DNA of 64,000 nt, taken from positions 62,001 to 126,000 of the forward strand of contig JACJYM010000003.1 of assembly GCA_020636155.1 (NCBI GenBank). Reading direction: 5' to 3'. Origin of the DNA: Lewinellaceae bacterium (GTDB lineage: Bacteria > Bacteroidota > Bacteroidia > Chitinophagales > Saprospiraceae). Of the stretch, positions 62,409 through 64,000 are shown piece after piece; positions within the stretch are counted from its first letter, which is position 1, and each line of letters opens with the position of its first letter. Under the pieces are notes generated by a model that was not told the DNA's origin, did not search any database, and worked only from the letters and a program-made list of their open reading frames with translations. The position numbers were made by a program, and so were the translations under genes.

Positions 62409-63521
62409 CTATTCTGGATAGCGAGTATCCAATTTATTTTCCGACATGATTTTCTCTTGTTGTTCGATACTCTCTAAGTGAATCGCTTTAATTATTTGAT
62501 TGATAAAGTCTTCAGAAATGCCGAGTTCCGTTGCTCTCCTTAAGTACTTATTATATATTTCCGCCCACCTTTCACGTTGGAGGATGGTCAGATTTTTATG
62601 GTTTTTAACTTTGCCAATGGAACGTGCTATGTCCATCCTAGAGGACAAGAGGTTGATGATCTCGTCATCAAGAATGTCTATCTGATCACGCAGTTTATCA
62701 AGCTCAGGAGAGATGTTCTCCGCATCTACCGGATTATTTCTAATGGTCAATGATTCAATTAATTGAGAATAGTCAGCTGGTGTTACTTGCTGAGCAGCAT
62801 CACTTAAGGCTATATCTGGTTGGTAGTGAGACTCAATCATCAATCCATCAAAATTTAAATCTAGAGCTTTTTGAGCGACATTTTTTAAATTGCTTCTTTT
62901 GCCACATATATGCGAAGGGTCGGTAATCAAAGGAATATCTGGCATCGCTTCTTTAAAATCTAGTGCAATCTGCCATTGCGGTCGATTGCGGTAGATTTTC
63001 TCACCATAAAAATAAAATCCGCGGTGAATAGCCGCAATGTCTTTAATCCCGACTTTTTGTAATCTTTCTACTGCTCCAAACCAAAGCGCTATATCTGGAT
63101 TGACTGGATTTTTTACCATGACGGGAATGTCAACACCGATTAATGATTCTGCAATTTCTTGAACCGCAAAAGGATTTACGGTTGTCCTAGCTCCAATCCA
63201 AAGAACATCAATGCCTTTTTTTAGACTAATTTCGACGTGTTCAGTTTTAGCAACTTCAACCGCGAGTGGCAAGCCGGTGAGCTGCCGAGCTTCAATCATC
63301 CAATCTAGTCCTACTTCACCAATACCCTCAAAAGCACCAGGTCGGGTTCTCGGCTTCCATATACCGCCTCTCAATAGGTCTACTTTTCCGAAATCCTTCA
63401 ACAGTTGTGCTGTACTGATTAGTTGATCTCGGTTTTCCACACTGCATGGCCCGGCAATGAGAAATGGTCTGTTTTTTCTAAAAAAAGATTTTATCATATC
63501 TCCGATTTTACCAAAACTCAT
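62409..63521 (-). CDS. Bifunctional DAHP synthase/chorismate mutase
   Basis: The N-terminal two thirds (about 15-265) form a DAHP synthase of the KDPG/DAHP type, with IAGPCSVENRDQL, LLRGGIWKPRTRPGAFEG and IDVLWIGARTTVNPFAVQE. They condense phosphoenolpyruvate and erythrose 4-phosphate to start aromatic amino acid synthesis. Residues about 280-355 (LDKLRDQIDILDDEIINLLSSRM) form a type II chorismate mutase, which converts chorismate to prephenate. The fusion is common in Bacteroidota and allows mutual control. The ATG at 63521 is used, and a second ATG at 63497 is possible. Confidence 0.95.
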   Translation of the reverse strand: MSFGKIGDMIKSFFRKNRPFLIAGPCSVENRDQLISTAQLLKDFGKVDLLRGGIWKPRTRPGAFEGIGEVGLDWMIEARQLTGLPLAVEVAKTEHVEISLKKGIDVLWIGARTTVNPFAVQEIAESLIGVDIPVMVKNPVNPDIALWFGAVERLQKVGIKDIAAIHRGFYFYGEKIYRNRPQWQIALDFKEAMPDIPLITDPSHICGKRSNLKNVAQKALDLNFDGLMIESHYQPDIALSDAAQQVTPADYSQLIESLTIRNNPVDAENISPELDKLRDQIDILDDEIINLLSSRMDIARSIGKVKNHKNLTILQRERWAEIYNKYLRRATELGISEDFINQIIKAIHLESIEQQEKIMSENKLDTRYPE

Positions 63522-63616
63522 CCTCTCGTCGTGACAGGTAAATTAAGGTATCTTCTTATAATTTAAGGAGACAAAAATAATGCTTTCTATTCTGATGTAA
63601 TAAATATTATGGGTGA

Positions 63617-64000
63617 TCAATTTTTATCAAACACATTATTCGGAGGTAGCTCAAGTAGTTGCTCGGGAATATTTCCCAATAATGGGGAAACCTTCTTCTC
63701 AATAATTTTTATCAGTTTGCTGAGAATCGTGTTTTTAGAAAAATGTCGGTGTACGACACATCCAATTTTTCTTACAGGCACAGGCTCTTCGAATAAATTG
63801 ATTCTCGATTGGTCGGTTTCTGACAAATCGTATTTGGCAAGGTAAGGGAGTAGGGTAGAACCCCTATTAGTTTTTACCATTTTTATAAGTGTTTCAAGTG
63901 AGCCAGCCTTGTACTCGAGGTTTTTATATCCACCACAGTTTATAGTATCAAGATCGCATAGATTAATAAATTGATTTCGAAGACAGTGACCTTCCTCTAG
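63617..64000 (-). CDS. oxyR: OxyR-type LysR regulator, 3' part only
   Basis: Only the C-terminal 127 residues are in the window; the gene continues past 64000. The sequence begins LEEGHCLRNQFINLC, which has the two redox cysteines of OxyR nine residues apart (codons at 63985-63983 and 63958-63956), as in the E. coli C199/C208 pair. KTNRGSTLLPYLA and RKIGCVVHRHFSKN follow as in OxyR. It should activate peroxide-defence genes when the cysteines form a disulfide. An internal ATG at 63880 is not the start. It lies upstream of the DAHP synthase gene with 95 nt between. Confidence 0.93.
   Translation of the reverse strand, partial: LEEGHCLRNQFINLCDLDTINCGGYKNLEYKAGSLETLIKMVKTNRGSTLLPYLAKYDLSETDQSRINLFEEPVPVRKIGCVVHRHFSKNTILSKLIKIIEKKVSPLLGNIPEQLLELPPNNVFDKN

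Overview
The window looks like a chromosomal stretch of a low-GC Bacteroidota bacterium, most plausibly Saprospiraceae-like. Three observations support this. Several secreted proteins end in type IX secretion (T9SS) sorting domains. Promoters match the Bacteroidota housekeeping pattern, a TTTG/TTG element about 18-20 nt before TAnnTTTG, and most start codons have no clear Shine-Dalgarno sequence. Typical Bacteroidota families are also present: MqnC, DAHP synthase/chorismate mutase fusion, a YpdA-type bacillithiol disulfide reductase, TonB receptors with carboxypeptidase-like domains, and DUF4369 TlpA proteins. No rRNA, tRNA, insertion sequence, CRISPR array or prophage was seen. The family names come from reading the sequence, not from a database search.

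Layout. 0-7.5 kb: histidine-phosphatase lipoprotein, valS, a di-haem peroxidase lipoprotein, a secreted intradiol-dioxygenase-like protein with a T9SS tail, and an FAD oxidoreductase. 7.5-17 kb, minus strand: a TlpA-like protein, two poorly characterised proteins, and a tolC-adaptor-RND efflux operon that ends in a PII-like small protein and a DUF2892 membrane protein. 17.3-21.4 kb: trxB-fbaA, a DinB-fold protein, and an ECF sigma factor with a putative anti-sigma partner. 21.4-32.4 kb: a propeller-amidohydrolase, lipoproteins, panC, a T9SS cargo protein, purine nucleoside phosphorylase, mqnC, a second DinB-fold protein and yraN. 32.5-37.7 kb: phosphoglucose/phosphomannose isomerase, then three periplasmic foldase/chaperone genes of the PpiC/SurA type. 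51-64 kb: a DUF937-OmpA protein, a TonB-type receptor, a T9SS type B protein with ypdA, small envelope proteins, a fur-like/paaD/paaG operon, DAHP synthase/chorismate mutase, and the 3' end of oxyR.

The most unusual region is 37.9-51.0 kb. Seven envelope genes form three facing transcription units: an M48-type metalloprotease with TPRs plus a FecR-like protein carrying GWG repeats; two adjacent caspase-like/TPR proteins; and a CHASE2 membrane protein, a second FecR-like protein and a metacaspase-like protein with a DUF4384-type C-terminus. All seven appear to have signal sequences or membrane anchors, so the protease domains probably act outside the cytoplasm. The two non-enzymatic proteins look like paralogues, and one carries eight 33-bp repeats. 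I interpret this as one envelope-stress or surveillance module with three caspase-fold proteases. That role is an inference.

A second unexplained signal is a pair of nearly identical intergenic segments, at 20311-20350 and 29292-29330. Each contains a 10-codon ORF, MKRKKLIVVK or MKEKKLIVVK, followed by TAA.
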